From Actinomycetota bacterium (GTDB lineage: Bacteria > Actinomycetota > Acidimicrobiia > Acidimicrobiales > Acidimicrobilacustridaceae), in assembly GCA_016185305.1 (NCBI GenBank), contig JACPNV010000001.1:97906-161905 (forward strand): a stretch of DNA of 64,000 nt, written 5' to 3'. This document shows, one piece after another, positions 33,939 to 42,446 of this stretch (positions are counted from its first letter, which is position 1; each line of letters begins with the position of its first letter). Below the pieces are notes generated by a model. It saw only the letters and a program-made list of their open reading frames with translations, was not told the DNA's origin and did no database searches. The translations under genes were made by a program, and so were the position numbers.

Positions 33939-36900
33939 GTGAAGCGAACCCGGCTGGTCCTCGCCCTCCTGTTGATGGTCGCCCCCGTCTTCGCCCTCCC
34001 GCCCGCTGCTCGCGCCGCCGGCATTGCCGCGGCGCCCGGCGCCACCGAGCCCTCCACCTCGGTCGGATCGACGGGGGTGTCCGCGCCGGCCGAGCCGTCG
34101 TCGACGACGACGGCGCCTGGCGCGCAGTTTGCGCCTGGCTCGACCGAGTCTGCGAGCACTCCTGATCGTGCGAGTGCCGATGAGATCGAGACGATCTCGC
34201 CGGAGAAGCGTGCCGAAGTCGAAGCGCGCTCGCAGGCCTACCTCGAAGAGGTGCGCCAGCAACGGGCCCAGCAACCGGCGTCTCGCGCGGCAGAGTCTTC
34301 GCAGCCGGCGAGCTTCGGTTCGGCCTCGGCGATCGAAACGCCCGACTTCATGCCGTGGGTCGGCAACGCGCAGACCTGGTGCACGTACAGCAATCCTGGG
34401 AGCCCGGGCAACTACTGCGCGGGCTACCACGCCTATGCGGCGCTCGACATCGGCATGCCCGTGGGCACGAGCGTGGTCGCAGCCGGCAGCGGCAGAGTCG
34501 TCGATGTCGCCTCCGGTTGCGTCAACGGCAACACCTCGTGCGGGGGCGGAGCGGGCAACTACGTCTCGATCATGCATGTCGACCCGTCCACGAACGTCGT
34601 GCGGTACACGCGCTACATGCACATGGCGTCGGTCTCGGTGGCGGTGAACCAGAACGTCACCAAGGGCCAGCAGATCGGGGCGTCGGGATGGTCGGGCAAC
34701 GTGCAGCCGACCAATGTGTCCGCGGCGCACCTCCATTACGAGGAAGACCTCGCTCGCTACGGCACGCCCACCGAGCCCGGCGAGATGTATGCCTGCGCCG
34801 GGGGCTCGCCGGTCGCCGCCCTCGGTTCGCGCGGGTACACCTCGTGGAACCAGATGCCGTGGGGCACGATGCTCCCGAACGAGAACGCCGCTTGCGTGGG
34901 TGCCGACGCCGATGGCGACGGTGTCGTCGACGGCATCGACAACTGCCCCGACGTCGCCGGCCCGCCAGCGGCCGACGGTTGTGACTACGACCAGATGAGC
35001 GCGGCGCGGACCAAGGCCGACTTCAACGACGACGGCCGCGGTGACGTCGCGTTCCTGTCCGGTCCGGGAGCATCGGGAAGCCAGCTCCTCATCTCCTACG
35101 GCCAGGCCGGTGGCGGCATGTCCGCCGCGTCGCTGGTGTGGGACAGCGGCGGGTTCGGCTGGGAATGGGATCGCCTCAAGCTCGCGGCGGGCGACGTGAA
35201 CGGCGACGGCAACAGCGACCTGCTGCTGCTGTACTCGCTCGACGGCGGATCGACGATGGTCTTCCTGGCTGCGGGTTCCGGCGCCGGGCTGAGCGCGCCA
35301 AGCCTGGTCTGGCGGAGCGATCCCGGCGCGCTCGACCTCACCAAGACCAAGGTGACCGTGGGTGACTACAACGGCGACGGGTACGCGGACCTGGGTCTGG
35401 TGACCACCGGGATCTTCGCCATCGTGGCCATCTGGATCGGTGCCGGCGGCCCGGGCGGCCTCGCCGCGCCGGCGCCGGTGTGGCAGTCAGCGGTTGGTTT
35501 CGCGAACGGCGACACGACCCGCGTGGTGGCGGGCGACTTCGGCGGCGACGGCCGGGGCGACGCGGGGCTCTTCGTCCAAGTCGATCCGTCCAGGGCCCAG
35601 CTCTGGGTCGCGGCCGGCACGACGGGCGGCAGCGGTGAGCCGTCGATCTCGCCACCCCAGATGGTGTGGGACAGCGGCGCGGGCGGCTGGGACGCCGAGC
35701 GCACCAAGGTCTCCGCGGCCGACTACGACGGCGACGGGCGCAGCGACTTCGCGTTGCTCCGCGGCTATGGGGGGCTGCGCACGACGCTGTCGATCGCGTA
35801 CGGCATCGGCGTCGGCGTCGACCCGCCGCAGCAGGTTTGGGACAGCGGCCCCGGGCTCTGGGACTGGCAGCTCACGAAGATGGCGAGTTGCGACTCATCG
35901 GGTTCGGGCCGGGCTCGGGTCGGGCTGTTCGTCGGCGGCGCTGACAACGTCAGCCGCCTGTACTTCACGGGCGGCGACGGGTCCGGGGGGTGGGTCGCTC
36001 CCCAGCAGGCGTGGATGGCCGAGGGCTGGGACGCCCGGCGCACCCTGACCACCGGTTGCGACCTCGTCACGCCCGTGGCGCCGAGCAAGTACCACGCCCT
36101 CGCGCCAGCGCGGCTGCTCGACTCGCGCGACGGCACCGGCGGGTACCGCACGCCGTGGGGACCCGGCGAGCGGCGAGACGTCACCGTGCTCGGGTCGGCG
36201 GGCATCCCGTCCACCGGGGTCAGCTCGGTCGTGCTCAACGTCACGGTGACCGCTCCGACCGAGCCGTCGTTCCTGACGGTCTGGCCCGCCGGTCTGGCCA
36301 AGCCGTTGCTCTCCAGCCTCAACTACGTGGGCGGCCAGACCGTCGCGAACCAGGTGATCGTGAAGGTCGGCGCCGGGGGCAAGATCTCGATGTACAACGC
36401 GGCTGGCACGGTGCAGGTGATCGCCGACGTGCTGGGCTACTACGACGGTGGCACCGGTGACACCTACAACCCGGTCGTTCCGTCCCGCATCCTCGACTCC
36501 CGCGACAACACCGGCGGCTACGACACGAAGTGGGGACCCGGCGAGTCCCGCGACGTGCAAGTCACCGGTGTCGGCGGTGTTCCCGCCTCGGGCGTGTCGG
36601 CGGTGCTCGTCAACGTGACCGCGACCGACGCGACCGCGCCGTCGCACCTCACCGCGTGGCCTTCCGGCCAGTCCCGGCCGATGGCGTCGGTGCTGAACTT
36701 CGCCCCGGGCACGACGGTTCCCAACCTCGTGCTCGCCACGGTGGGCGCCAACGGGAAGGTCTCGATCTTCAACAACCAAGGCTCGGTCAACGTGGTCGCC
36801 GATGTCGTCGGGTGGTTCGGGCCGGGTGCGGGAAGTCGCTACGCCGCGCTCGCCGGCAGCCGCATCGTCGACAGCCGCTTCGGCATCGGCGGTCCGGCCG

Positions 36901-37199
36901 CGCCGTGGAGTGCGGGCGAGACCCGCGACGTGCAGGTGACCCAAGTAGGGGGTGTGCCGGCCACCGGCGTCACCGCGGTGGTCCTGAACGTCACGGTCGA
37001 CGGGCCGACGGCGGCCTCGCACGTGACGGCGTGGCCGGCGGGGCAGGGCATGCCGGTGGCCTCCAACCTGAACTTCGTCGCGGGCCAGACCGTTCCGAAC
37101 CTCGTCGTCGTGAAGGTAGGTGCCGGGGGGAAGGTGTCGCTGTTCAACAACGTGGGCAGCACGCACATGATCGCCGACGTCGTCGGCTACTACAGCTGA
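33939..37199 (+). CDS. Secreted M23-like peptidase with FG-GAP repeats and triple C-terminal repeat
   Basis: 1086 residues from GTG 33939, chosen because it gives a clean signal peptide (MKRTRLVLALLLMVAPVFALPPAARA). A Ser/Thr/Glu-rich linker leads to an M23 (LytM-like) domain (about 135-285) with YTRYMHM and the AHLHYE zinc motif. The usual first ligand block HxxxD is altered (YAALDIG, with a His two residues earlier), so activity is uncertain. A calcium-binding thrombospondin-3-like DADGDGVVDGIDNCPD follows, then five FG-GAP-type units (FNDDGRGDVAF, VNGDGNSDLLL, YNGDGYADLGL, FGGDGRGDAGL, YDGDGRSDFAL). It ends with three about 120-residue repeats (ARLLDSRDGTGGY type), seen in actinobacterial exported proteins. 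Confidence 0.85.
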   Translation: MKRTRLVLALLLMVAPVFALPPAARAAGIAAAPGATEPSTSVGSTGVSAPAEPSSTTTAPGAQFAPGSTESASTPDRASADEIETISPEKRAEVEARSQAYLEEVRQQRAQQPASRAAESSQPASFGSASAIETPDFMPWVGNAQTWCTYSNPGSPGNYCAGYHAYAALDIGMPVGTSVVAAGSGRVVDVASGCVNGNTSCGGGAGNYVSIMHVDPSTNVVRYTRYMHMASVSVAVNQNVTKGQQIGASGWSGNVQPTNVSAAHLHYEEDLARYGTPTEPGEMYACAGGSPVAALGSRGYTSWNQMPWGTMLPNENAACVGADADGDGVVDGIDNCPDVAGPPAADGCDYDQMSAARTKADFNDDGRGDVAFLSGPGASGSQLLISYGQAGGGMSAASLVWDSGGFGWEWDRLKLAAGDVNGDGNSDLLLLYSLDGGSTMVFLAAGSGAGLSAPSLVWRSDPGALDLTKTKVTVGDYNGDGYADLGLVTTGIFAIVAIWIGAGGPGGLAAPAPVWQSAVGFANGDTTRVVAGDFGGDGRGDAGLFVQVDPSRAQLWVAAGTTGGSGEPSISPPQMVWDSGAGGWDAERTKVSAADYDGDGRSDFALLRGYGGLRTTLSIAYGIGVGVDPPQQVWDSGPGLWDWQLTKMASCDSSGSGRARVGLFVGGADNVSRLYFTGGDGSGGWVAPQQAWMAEGWDARRTLTTGCDLVTPVAPSKYHALAPARLLDSRDGTGGYRTPWGPGERRDVTVLGSAGIPSTGVSSVVLNVTVTAPTEPSFLTVWPAGLAKPLLSSLNYVGGQTVANQVIVKVGAGGKISMYNAAGTVQVIADVLGYYDGGTGDTYNPVVPSRILDSRDNTGGYDTKWGPGESRDVQVTGVGGVPASGVSAVLVNVTATDATAPSHLTAWPSGQSRPMASVLNFAPGTTVPNLVLATVGANGKVSIFNNQGSVNVVADVVGWFGPGAGSRYAALAGSRIVDSRFGIGGPAAPWSAGETRDVQVTQVGGVPATGVTAVVLNVTVDGPTAASHVTAWPAGQGMPVASNLNFVAGQTVPNLVVVKVGAGGKVSLFNNVGSTHMIADVVGYYS

Positions 37200-37223
37200 C
37201 CCGCGGCGACTACAACTGATGCC

Positions 37224-37919
37224 TTGACCGACAGCGACCCGCGCACGCGGGACGGATCACCGAGAAGGGCTGGCGTGCCCGAGAGCACCCAGGGCCGCGT
37301 GCTGCTCAGCGTAGGAATCGCCGGAGTCGCCGTCGTCGGTGTGTTCGCCGGCCTGGCCGCCGCCGGGCTCACGGGAGGCAAGGGACCGCGCGAGCTGGCG
37401 CGGGCGCCCCTCGCGACCACGACGCCCACGACCGTCGCGCCGTCATCGGTGCCGGAGGTGACATCGCTGCCACCGCCGCCGGAGTCCTCGACGTCGGCCT
37501 CGTCGTCTTCGTCGTCGACCTCGTCCTCCACGAGCTCGAGCTCGTCGTCGACGACGAGCAGCACGAGCGTTCCCACGACCTTCGTCACCGAGACGATCAC
37601 CGTGCCGCCGAGCGAGACGGTCCCGCTGGTGCCGGCGGCGATCAACGTCGTCTACTCCCAAGGGTCGTCGGGAGCGCTGCTCGTGCCGCGCAACGGCAGC
37701 GCGCAGATCCAGTTGACGAACGCAGGCGAACAGGCCGGCCAGTGGACGCTGACCCTCCAATCGAGCGGCTACCGGGTCACGCCCACGACCGGGTTGCTCG
37801 GCGGCGGCCAGACCATCAACGTGATCGTCACCGACACCATGCGCAGCCCCCACACCGGTCAGATCAACGCGATCGTCGCGCCGGGCGATCGCTTCACCAT
37901 CGCCCTCCGCACACCTTGA
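37224..37919 (+). CDS. Membrane-anchored Ser-rich extracytoplasmic protein, unknown
   Basis: 231 residues from a TTG start, 24 bases after the M23 gene. A short cytoplasmic part, one membrane segment (about 26-48, VLLSVGIAGVAVVGVFAGLAAAGL), and a low-complexity Ser/Thr stretch (about 80-118, nearly all Ser) precede a compact C-terminal domain of about 90 residues (VPAAINVVYSQGSSGALLVPRNGSAQIQLTNAG...) that looks like a beta-sandwich. No family recognised. Position suggests co-expression with the surface protein. Confidence 0.65.
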   Translation: MTDSDPRTRDGSPRRAGVPESTQGRVLLSVGIAGVAVVGVFAGLAAAGLTGGKGPRELARAPLATTTPTTVAPSSVPEVTSLPPPPESSTSASSSSSSTSSSTSSSSSSTTSSTSVPTTFVTETITVPPSETVPLVPAAINVVYSQGSSGALLVPRNGSAQIQLTNAGEQAGQWTLTLQSSGYRVTPTTGLLGGGQTINVIVTDTMRSPHTGQINAIVAPGDRFTIALRTP

Positions 37920-37946
37920 CGTGCGAGGCGTGTAGGTTCGGCCCCC

Positions 37947-39071
37947 GTGACCAGGCTGCAGATCCACTGGTTCCTGCCGACCGGCGGTGACGGTCGCGAT
38001 CTCATCCCGACGGCCGAAGGTGCCCATGCCCGGGCACCGGACATCGACTACCTCGCGCAGGTGGCGCGTGCCGCGGACCGCCTCGGTTTCGACGGGATGC
38101 TCACGCCCACGGGCACCTATTGCGAGGATGCGTGGCTGGTGACCGCGGCCCTGGTGCGCGAGACCGAGCGCGTCAAGTTCCTCGTCGCGTTCCGCCCCGG
38201 CTTGCTGTCGCCGACACTCGCCGCCCAGATGGCGGCGACCTACCAGCGGATGTCGCGCGGGCGCATCCTCCTCAACGTCGTGACGGGTGCCGAACCCGCG
38301 GAGTTGCAGCGGTTCGGCGACTGGCTCGACAAGGATCAGCGCTACGAACGAACCGGGGAGTTCCTGCAGATCGTCCGGGGCGCGTGGAGCGGCACGCCGT
38401 TCGACTTCGAGGGCAACCACTACCGCGTGGCCGCCGCTACGGTCCGCGCCGCGCCCGATCCGCAACCTCCGATCTACTTCGGGGGAGCGTCACCGACGGC
38501 CGAACAGATCGCGGCGCGGTTCGTCGACGTGTACCTGGCGTGGGGCGAGCCGCCGGCGATGGTCGCCGAGCGGGTCGAGCGCATGCGGAAGCTGTCGGCC
38601 GAGCACGGTCGAACGCTGTCCTTCGGCATCCGTTTCCACACGATCACTCGGCCCACCGCGGCGCAAGCATGGGCCGAGGCCGACCGCCTGCTGTCGACCA
38701 TCCCCTCCGAAGCGGCCGCCGAGGCCCAGGCCGAGTTCGCCCAGGCGCACTCGGTCGGGCAGCAACGCATGGCGGCGTTGCACGGGGGCGATCGGGCCAA
38801 GCTCGTCGTTCACCCCAACGTGTGGGCCGGCATCGGCCTGGTGCGAGGCGGCGCGGGCACCGCGCTCGTCGGCAGCCATGAAGAGGTCGCCGATCGCATC
38901 GTGGAGTACGCCGAGGTCGGCTTCGACGAGTTCATCCTCTCCGGGTACCCGCACCTGGAAGAGGCGTACTGGTTCGGCGAGGGCGTGCTGCCGATCCTGC
39001 GCGACCGGGGCCTGACCGGCGACCTTCCTTCCGGTGCTTCCAGCGAGGGTCCGGCGGCCACGTTCCGCTGA
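37947..39071 (+). CDS. SsuD-like FMNH2-dependent alkanesulfonate monooxygenase
   Basis: 374 residues, GTG start. Luciferase-fold monooxygenase resembling SsuD, which releases sulfite from alkanesulfonates using FMNH2 and O2: QIHWFLPTGGDGRDL, FDGMLTPTGTYCEDAWL (the conserved Cys-Glu-Asp region), RVKFLVAFRPGLLSPTLAAQMAATYQRMSRGRILLNVVTGAEP, YFGGASPTAEQIAA, and FILSGYPHLEEAYWFGEGVLP. Close match in length and motifs. No ssuABC transporter or ssuE reductase gene is adjacent, so the substrate is a guess. Confidence 0.88.
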   Translation: MTRLQIHWFLPTGGDGRDLIPTAEGAHARAPDIDYLAQVARAADRLGFDGMLTPTGTYCEDAWLVTAALVRETERVKFLVAFRPGLLSPTLAAQMAATYQRMSRGRILLNVVTGAEPAELQRFGDWLDKDQRYERTGEFLQIVRGAWSGTPFDFEGNHYRVAAATVRAAPDPQPPIYFGGASPTAEQIAARFVDVYLAWGEPPAMVAERVERMRKLSAEHGRTLSFGIRFHTITRPTAAQAWAEADRLLSTIPSEAAAEAQAEFAQAHSVGQQRMAALHGGDRAKLVVHPNVWAGIGLVRGGAGTALVGSHEEVADRIVEYAEVGFDEFILSGYPHLEEAYWFGEGVLPILRDRGLTGDLPSGASSEGPAATFR

Positions 39072-39093
39072 CCCGCCGGCGGTCATGCGCGAG

Positions 39094-39129
39094 GCGCGGG
39101 GAGCCTCCACGTCGGGAGGTTCCCCGCGC
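39094..39129. terminator. Bidirectional terminator hairpin
   Basis: A 15-bp stem GCGCGGGGAGCCTCC / GGAGGTTCCCCGCGC with loop ACGTCG, one G-T pair, lies between the convergent ssuD-like and Nod19-like genes. There is no T tract, as usual in high-GC actinobacteria. Confidence 0.8.
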
Positions 39130-39143
39130 TGTCGTGCGTCGCG

Positions 39144-40073
39144 CTAGGCCATGTAGGCGATCATGATCCCCATCACGTCGTTCTGCACGGTGGGGGAGTC
39201 ATAGACGCTGTGTATTCGGACCTTCTGGCCCGAGCTCACCGTCGTGACCGGATTGGCGATGCAGCTCGACATCGACGAGATCCACGGCATGCCCATCATG
39301 TCGATGTAGGGCGGGCTGGCGCCGTAGGTCGCCACCGAGTTGCAGATGCTCTTGCCGGTGGAGTCGTTGGTCGCCTCGATGCGCACGCCGTCGTTGTGGA
39401 CGTGCCCACCGATCGCCACGACCTTCCCCGGAACGTTCACGTTCCAGGTCCAGTGCGAGTCGGACTGGCCGGTCGGGATCGTGTACTCCGAATCACCGCA
39501 CTGGTCGACGTCGAGCCAGACCGGCTTCACCGATGTCTGTGTGCTCGTCGTGTACGTGTACTTCATGTCGATGTACACGTCCTTCTTGACGGTGTCCATG
39601 TTCATGAGGTCGACGATCATGTTCCAACTGTCGAAGTAGCTCGTGTAGTAGCCGAAGCCGGGCGGGAAGGTCACGAGCGTTCGCTCGTTGCCGGATGCGA
39701 AGAAGCGCTGACCGATCAGGCCGAGCAGGTTGCCCGAGCACGTCGGATCGGAGCGGAACGCGCTCGACATCACCATGTGGTGCAGCGCCGGCCCGGTGTC
39801 CACGTTCGCCGTCGTGCCGTTGGCGTAGGTGAGGTTGGCCTGGATGCCGGTGATGTAGCAGCCGCCGCAAGGCTTCGCCACGGCGATGTTGAGCTTGTTG
39901 TTGATCGCGCCCATCGCCGTGGCCGTGGCGGCCGGGATCGAGAACGGCCCGTACCGGACCGTCTTGGTCGAGGTGGCGGCGCTGGCCGGGCTGGCGCCCA
40001 CCCCCAATCCCACCCCGACGGTGGCGATGACCATCGCGGCCGCGACGGCTACGCGTACTCGTTTCCCCAACAT
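39144..40073 (-). CDS. Secreted Nod19-like protein
   Basis: 309 residues with a signal peptide (VRVAVAAAMVIATVGVGLGVGASPASAA). The mature protein matches the pattern of the stress up-regulated Nod19 family: YGPFSIPAA, a Cys pair in KPCGGCYITGIQ, GPALHHMVM, RFFASGNERTLVTFPPGFGYY, VKPVWLDVDQCG, AIGGHVHNDG, and the ending VMGIMIAY. The LHHMV and GHVH blocks resemble copper ligands of the ascorbate-dependent monooxygenase fold, but no enzyme activity is established. The assignment is from memory of the family pattern. It lies downstream of a tetR gene on the same strand. Confidence 0.7.
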   Translation of the reverse strand: MLGKRVRVAVAAAMVIATVGVGLGVGASPASAATSTKTVRYGPFSIPAATATAMGAINNKLNIAVAKPCGGCYITGIQANLTYANGTTANVDTGPALHHMVMSSAFRSDPTCSGNLLGLIGQRFFASGNERTLVTFPPGFGYYTSYFDSWNMIVDLMNMDTVKKDVYIDMKYTYTTSTQTSVKPVWLDVDQCGDSEYTIPTGQSDSHWTWNVNVPGKVVAIGGHVHNDGVRIEATNDSTGKSICNSVATYGASPPYIDMMGMPWISSMSSCIANPVTTVSSGQKVRIHSVYDSPTVQNDVMGIMIAYMA

Positions 40074-40097
40074 GTGAACCCCCTTGTGGTTGTGTTC

Positions 40098-40123
40098 GGG
40101 GTGGCAGCGTTCGCTGCCACCCC
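40098..40123 (-). terminator. Strong hairpin between tetR and the Nod19-like gene
   Basis: Perfect 11-bp stem GGGGTGGCAGC / GCTGCCACCCC with a four-base loop, 25 bases before the Nod19-like start. It probably terminates tetR transcription; it could also attenuate read-through into the secreted protein gene. Confidence 0.7.
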
Positions 40124-40139
40124 CCTCGGGGCCTCGCGG

Positions 40140-40805
40140 CTAAGCAGCGCCGCCGGTGCGGTCGCCGGCCGGGTTGAGCCCGAAGGTCGTGTAGACGCGG
40201 AGGAAATGCTCGATCTCCTCGCGCGGTTGTCGCGCACCGGTCTCCCCCCAGTGCGCGGCGATGTGTTGGATGACCCCGACCAGAGCCTGCGACAGGAGGC
40301 CAGGATCGGCTGGCGCGATCTCGCCGGCAGCGATCGCCTCCTCCAGCAGTGGTCGCACGTCGTCGGCGTGGACGTCGAGGGCCCACAGCTCGAGTGGCCC
40401 GAGGTTGGTGTCGAGCGCGCCGCCTTTGCGGAAGTGCAAGAACCCGTCCATGTTGTCCTCGACGAAGTCGAGGTAGGCGGCCAGCCGCCGCGAGAGCCGC
40501 TCCAGCGCCGGGCCTTCGCCACCGTCGGCGTCAGACATGCGCTGCCGCAGCCGCTCGGTGAACTCCTTCACCAACTGGATGAACAGGTCGTCCTTGCCGT
40601 CGAAGTACAGGTAGACGGTGCCGACCGAGACGTTGGCTTCGCGGGCCAGCTCTTCGATCCTGAGCTGGCCGAGCCCCTGGCGCCGGAGGAGCTCCGCCGC
40701 GGCCTCCATGAGCCGCACGCGCATGGCGGGGTTGGGATTCTGCAAGCGCCGCCGTTGCGGGCGCTTTCGGGGCGCCGGCTTGATCTCACCGGAGACGGCC
40801 GTCAT
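40140..40805 (-). CDS. TetR family transcriptional regulator
   Basis: 221 residues. I start at the ATG ending at 40805 because GGGGAGGAGCGA precedes it; the track ORF extends further upstream over the promoter. The N-terminal helix-turn-helix is clear: AMRVRLMEAAAELLRRQGLGQLRIEELAREANVSVGTVYLYFDGKDDLFIQLVKEF. The C-terminal ligand domain is all-helical and unspecific. A Lys/Arg-rich stretch (PAPRKRPQRRRLQ) precedes the HTH. Likely autoregulated through an operator in its promoter; the Nod19-like gene downstream is a candidate target. Confidence 0.92.
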   Translation of the reverse strand: MTAVSGEIKPAPRKRPQRRRLQNPNPAMRVRLMEAAAELLRRQGLGQLRIEELAREANVSVGTVYLYFDGKDDLFIQLVKEFTERLRQRMSDADGGEGPALERLSRRLAAYLDFVEDNMDGFLHFRKGGALDTNLGPLELWALDVHADDVRPLLEEAIAAGEIAPADPGLLSQALVGVIQHIAAHWGETGARQPREEIEHFLRVYTTFGLNPAGDRTGGAA

Positions 40806-40862
40806 TCGCTCCTCCCCGTCCCGGCGCAACCGAGAGGCCAGCACGAAGCTGGGCCTCTCGCC

Positions 40863-40938
40863 GGGAGGTGAGGGGACCTCCCGTGCAACCGGGTCGATGA
40901 CTCGTTGTGAATAGAAACACATTCAGCGGAGAAGTCAA
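40863..40938 (-). promoter_or_regulatory. tetR promoter with embedded operator and leader hairpin
   Basis: On the minus strand: TTGACT (40933-40938), 17-bp spacer, TCTATT (40910-40915). An inverted repeat TGAAT-N8-ATTCA (40908-40925) overlaps the -10 and spacer, a plausible TetR operator. In the leader a perfect GGGAGGT/ACCTCCC hairpin (40863-40882) follows. Confidence 0.6.
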
Positions 40939-40979
40939 GCGTTTCGCGCGTCCCCGAAACCGAATCTGACCACATGCGG

Positions 40980-42425
40980 TCAACGGTGACGGGCGTGCTC
41001 GTGGAGGATCTGGGCCACGGCGAGGGTGACGCCCTTGGCGTAGGGGACGTGGAGGAACTCGTTGGGTCCGTGCGCGTTGGATTGGGGGCCGAGCACGCCC
41101 GTGACCACGAACTGCGCCCCCGGGAAGCGACGGCCGAGCATCGCCATGAACGGGATGGTGCCGCCCTCGCCCATGGCCCGCGCCGGCGTGCCGAAGGCGG
41201 CCATCGAGGCCCTGTCGATGGCGGTGGCCAGCCAGGGGGCCGTCGCCGGAGCCGCCCACCCCGCCTCCGACGCCTGCACGTCGACGCTGACCTCAGCACC
41301 GAACGGCGGATGGTCAACAAGGGCGTGGACGAGCGCATCGGTGGCTTCGTCTCGATCAACTGCCGGCGGCAGCCGGAACGACAGCAGCAACGCCGTCGAC
41401 GGGCGCAGGACGTTGCCGCCCTTCCCGATCTCGGGGATGCCGCCGGCCGCGACGACCTCCAAGGAAGGACGCCAGGTCCGGTTGAGGAGGAGCTCGACCG
41501 GATCGGCGCCGAGCGGCCTCGTCGTCCCCGCGAACGGCAGGTCGGCGGCCGCGCCGTCACCCAGCTCGGCGGCGGTCGCTCGTGCCTGCTCCACTCGTTC
41601 GTCGGGAACCTCCGCGTTCAGCACCGGGACGAGCACCTCGCCGGTACGTGGATCTTCGACACGGTCGAGCAACTGGCGCAGGACATCCATCGTGGACGGG
41701 ACGATGCCCCCGGCCGTGCCGGAGTGCACGCCCTCGGTCAGCACGCGCACGTCCACGCGCAGGTTCACCAGGCCGCGCAGCGATGTCGTGACCCAGAGCC
41801 GGTCGTAGGTCGCGGCACCGGAGTCGAGGCAGACGACGAGGTCGACCTCACCGATGCGGTCTGCGAGCGCGTCGACGTGCGCGGGCAGGTCGGGGCTGCC
41901 ACTCTCCTCGCTCGCCTCGATGAGCACCAGGCAGCGGCGGTGCTGGCCGCCCACGGCCTCGACCGCCTGCAACGCCGTCAACGCGGCGAAGCTCGCGTAG
42001 CCGTCGTCGGCGCCTCCCCTCCCGTACAGCCGGTCGCCGTCGATCACCGGCGTCCACGGGCCGAGGCCGTCGCGCCAGCCGGTCATCTCCGGTTGCTTGT
42101 CGAGATGCCCGTAGAGCAAGACGGCGGGCCCATCGGTGGCGTTGGTCGCGGGGACCTCGCCGAACAGCACGGGGGTGCGATCGCCAAGGTCGAGGCGCTC
42201 GAGCTCGAAGCCGTCGACCGGGCGGCTCGCACACCACTCGTGGACGAGCGTGACGGCGGCATCCATGTGCCCGCGCGCCTTCCAATCAGGATCGAACGCG
42301 GGCGACACGTTCGGGATTCGGATGTAGCGGCAGAGCGCGGGGATGATCTCGCGGTCCCACACCTCATCGATGAGGGCGCGGGCACGGTCGTCGTCGAAGC
42401 GCACGTCGGCGGAGTGTACGCGCAC
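40980..42425 (-). CDS. M20 family metallopeptidase
   Basis: 481 residues, GTG start. Dinuclear zinc peptidase of the M20 dipeptidase/carboxypeptidase group: VLLYGHLDKQPE (first His-x-Asp), GRGGADDGYASF (bridging Asp), LIEASEESGSPDLPAHV (Glu general base and ligand), LDSGAATYD and the C-terminal SNAHGPNEFLHVPYAKGV with the last His. The inserted dimerisation domain includes GVHSGTAGGIVPSTMDVLRQLL. Cytoplasmic; the substrate is probably a dipeptide or amino-acid conjugate. Next to tetR on the same strand, 174 bases upstream. Confidence 0.92.
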   Translation of the reverse strand: MRVHSADVRFDDDRARALIDEVWDREIIPALCRYIRIPNVSPAFDPDWKARGHMDAAVTLVHEWCASRPVDGFELERLDLGDRTPVLFGEVPATNATDGPAVLLYGHLDKQPEMTGWRDGLGPWTPVIDGDRLYGRGGADDGYASFAALTALQAVEAVGGQHRRCLVLIEASEESGSPDLPAHVDALADRIGEVDLVVCLDSGAATYDRLWVTTSLRGLVNLRVDVRVLTEGVHSGTAGGIVPSTMDVLRQLLDRVEDPRTGEVLVPVLNAEVPDERVEQARATAAELGDGAAADLPFAGTTRPLGADPVELLLNRTWRPSLEVVAAGGIPEIGKGGNVLRPSTALLLSFRLPPAVDRDEATDALVHALVDHPPFGAEVSVDVQASEAGWAAPATAPWLATAIDRASMAAFGTPARAMGEGGTIPFMAMLGRRFPGAQFVVTGVLGPQSNAHGPNEFLHVPYAKGVTLAVAQILHEHARHR

Positions 42426-42446
42426 GGCAACAGAGCTCAGGAACGC

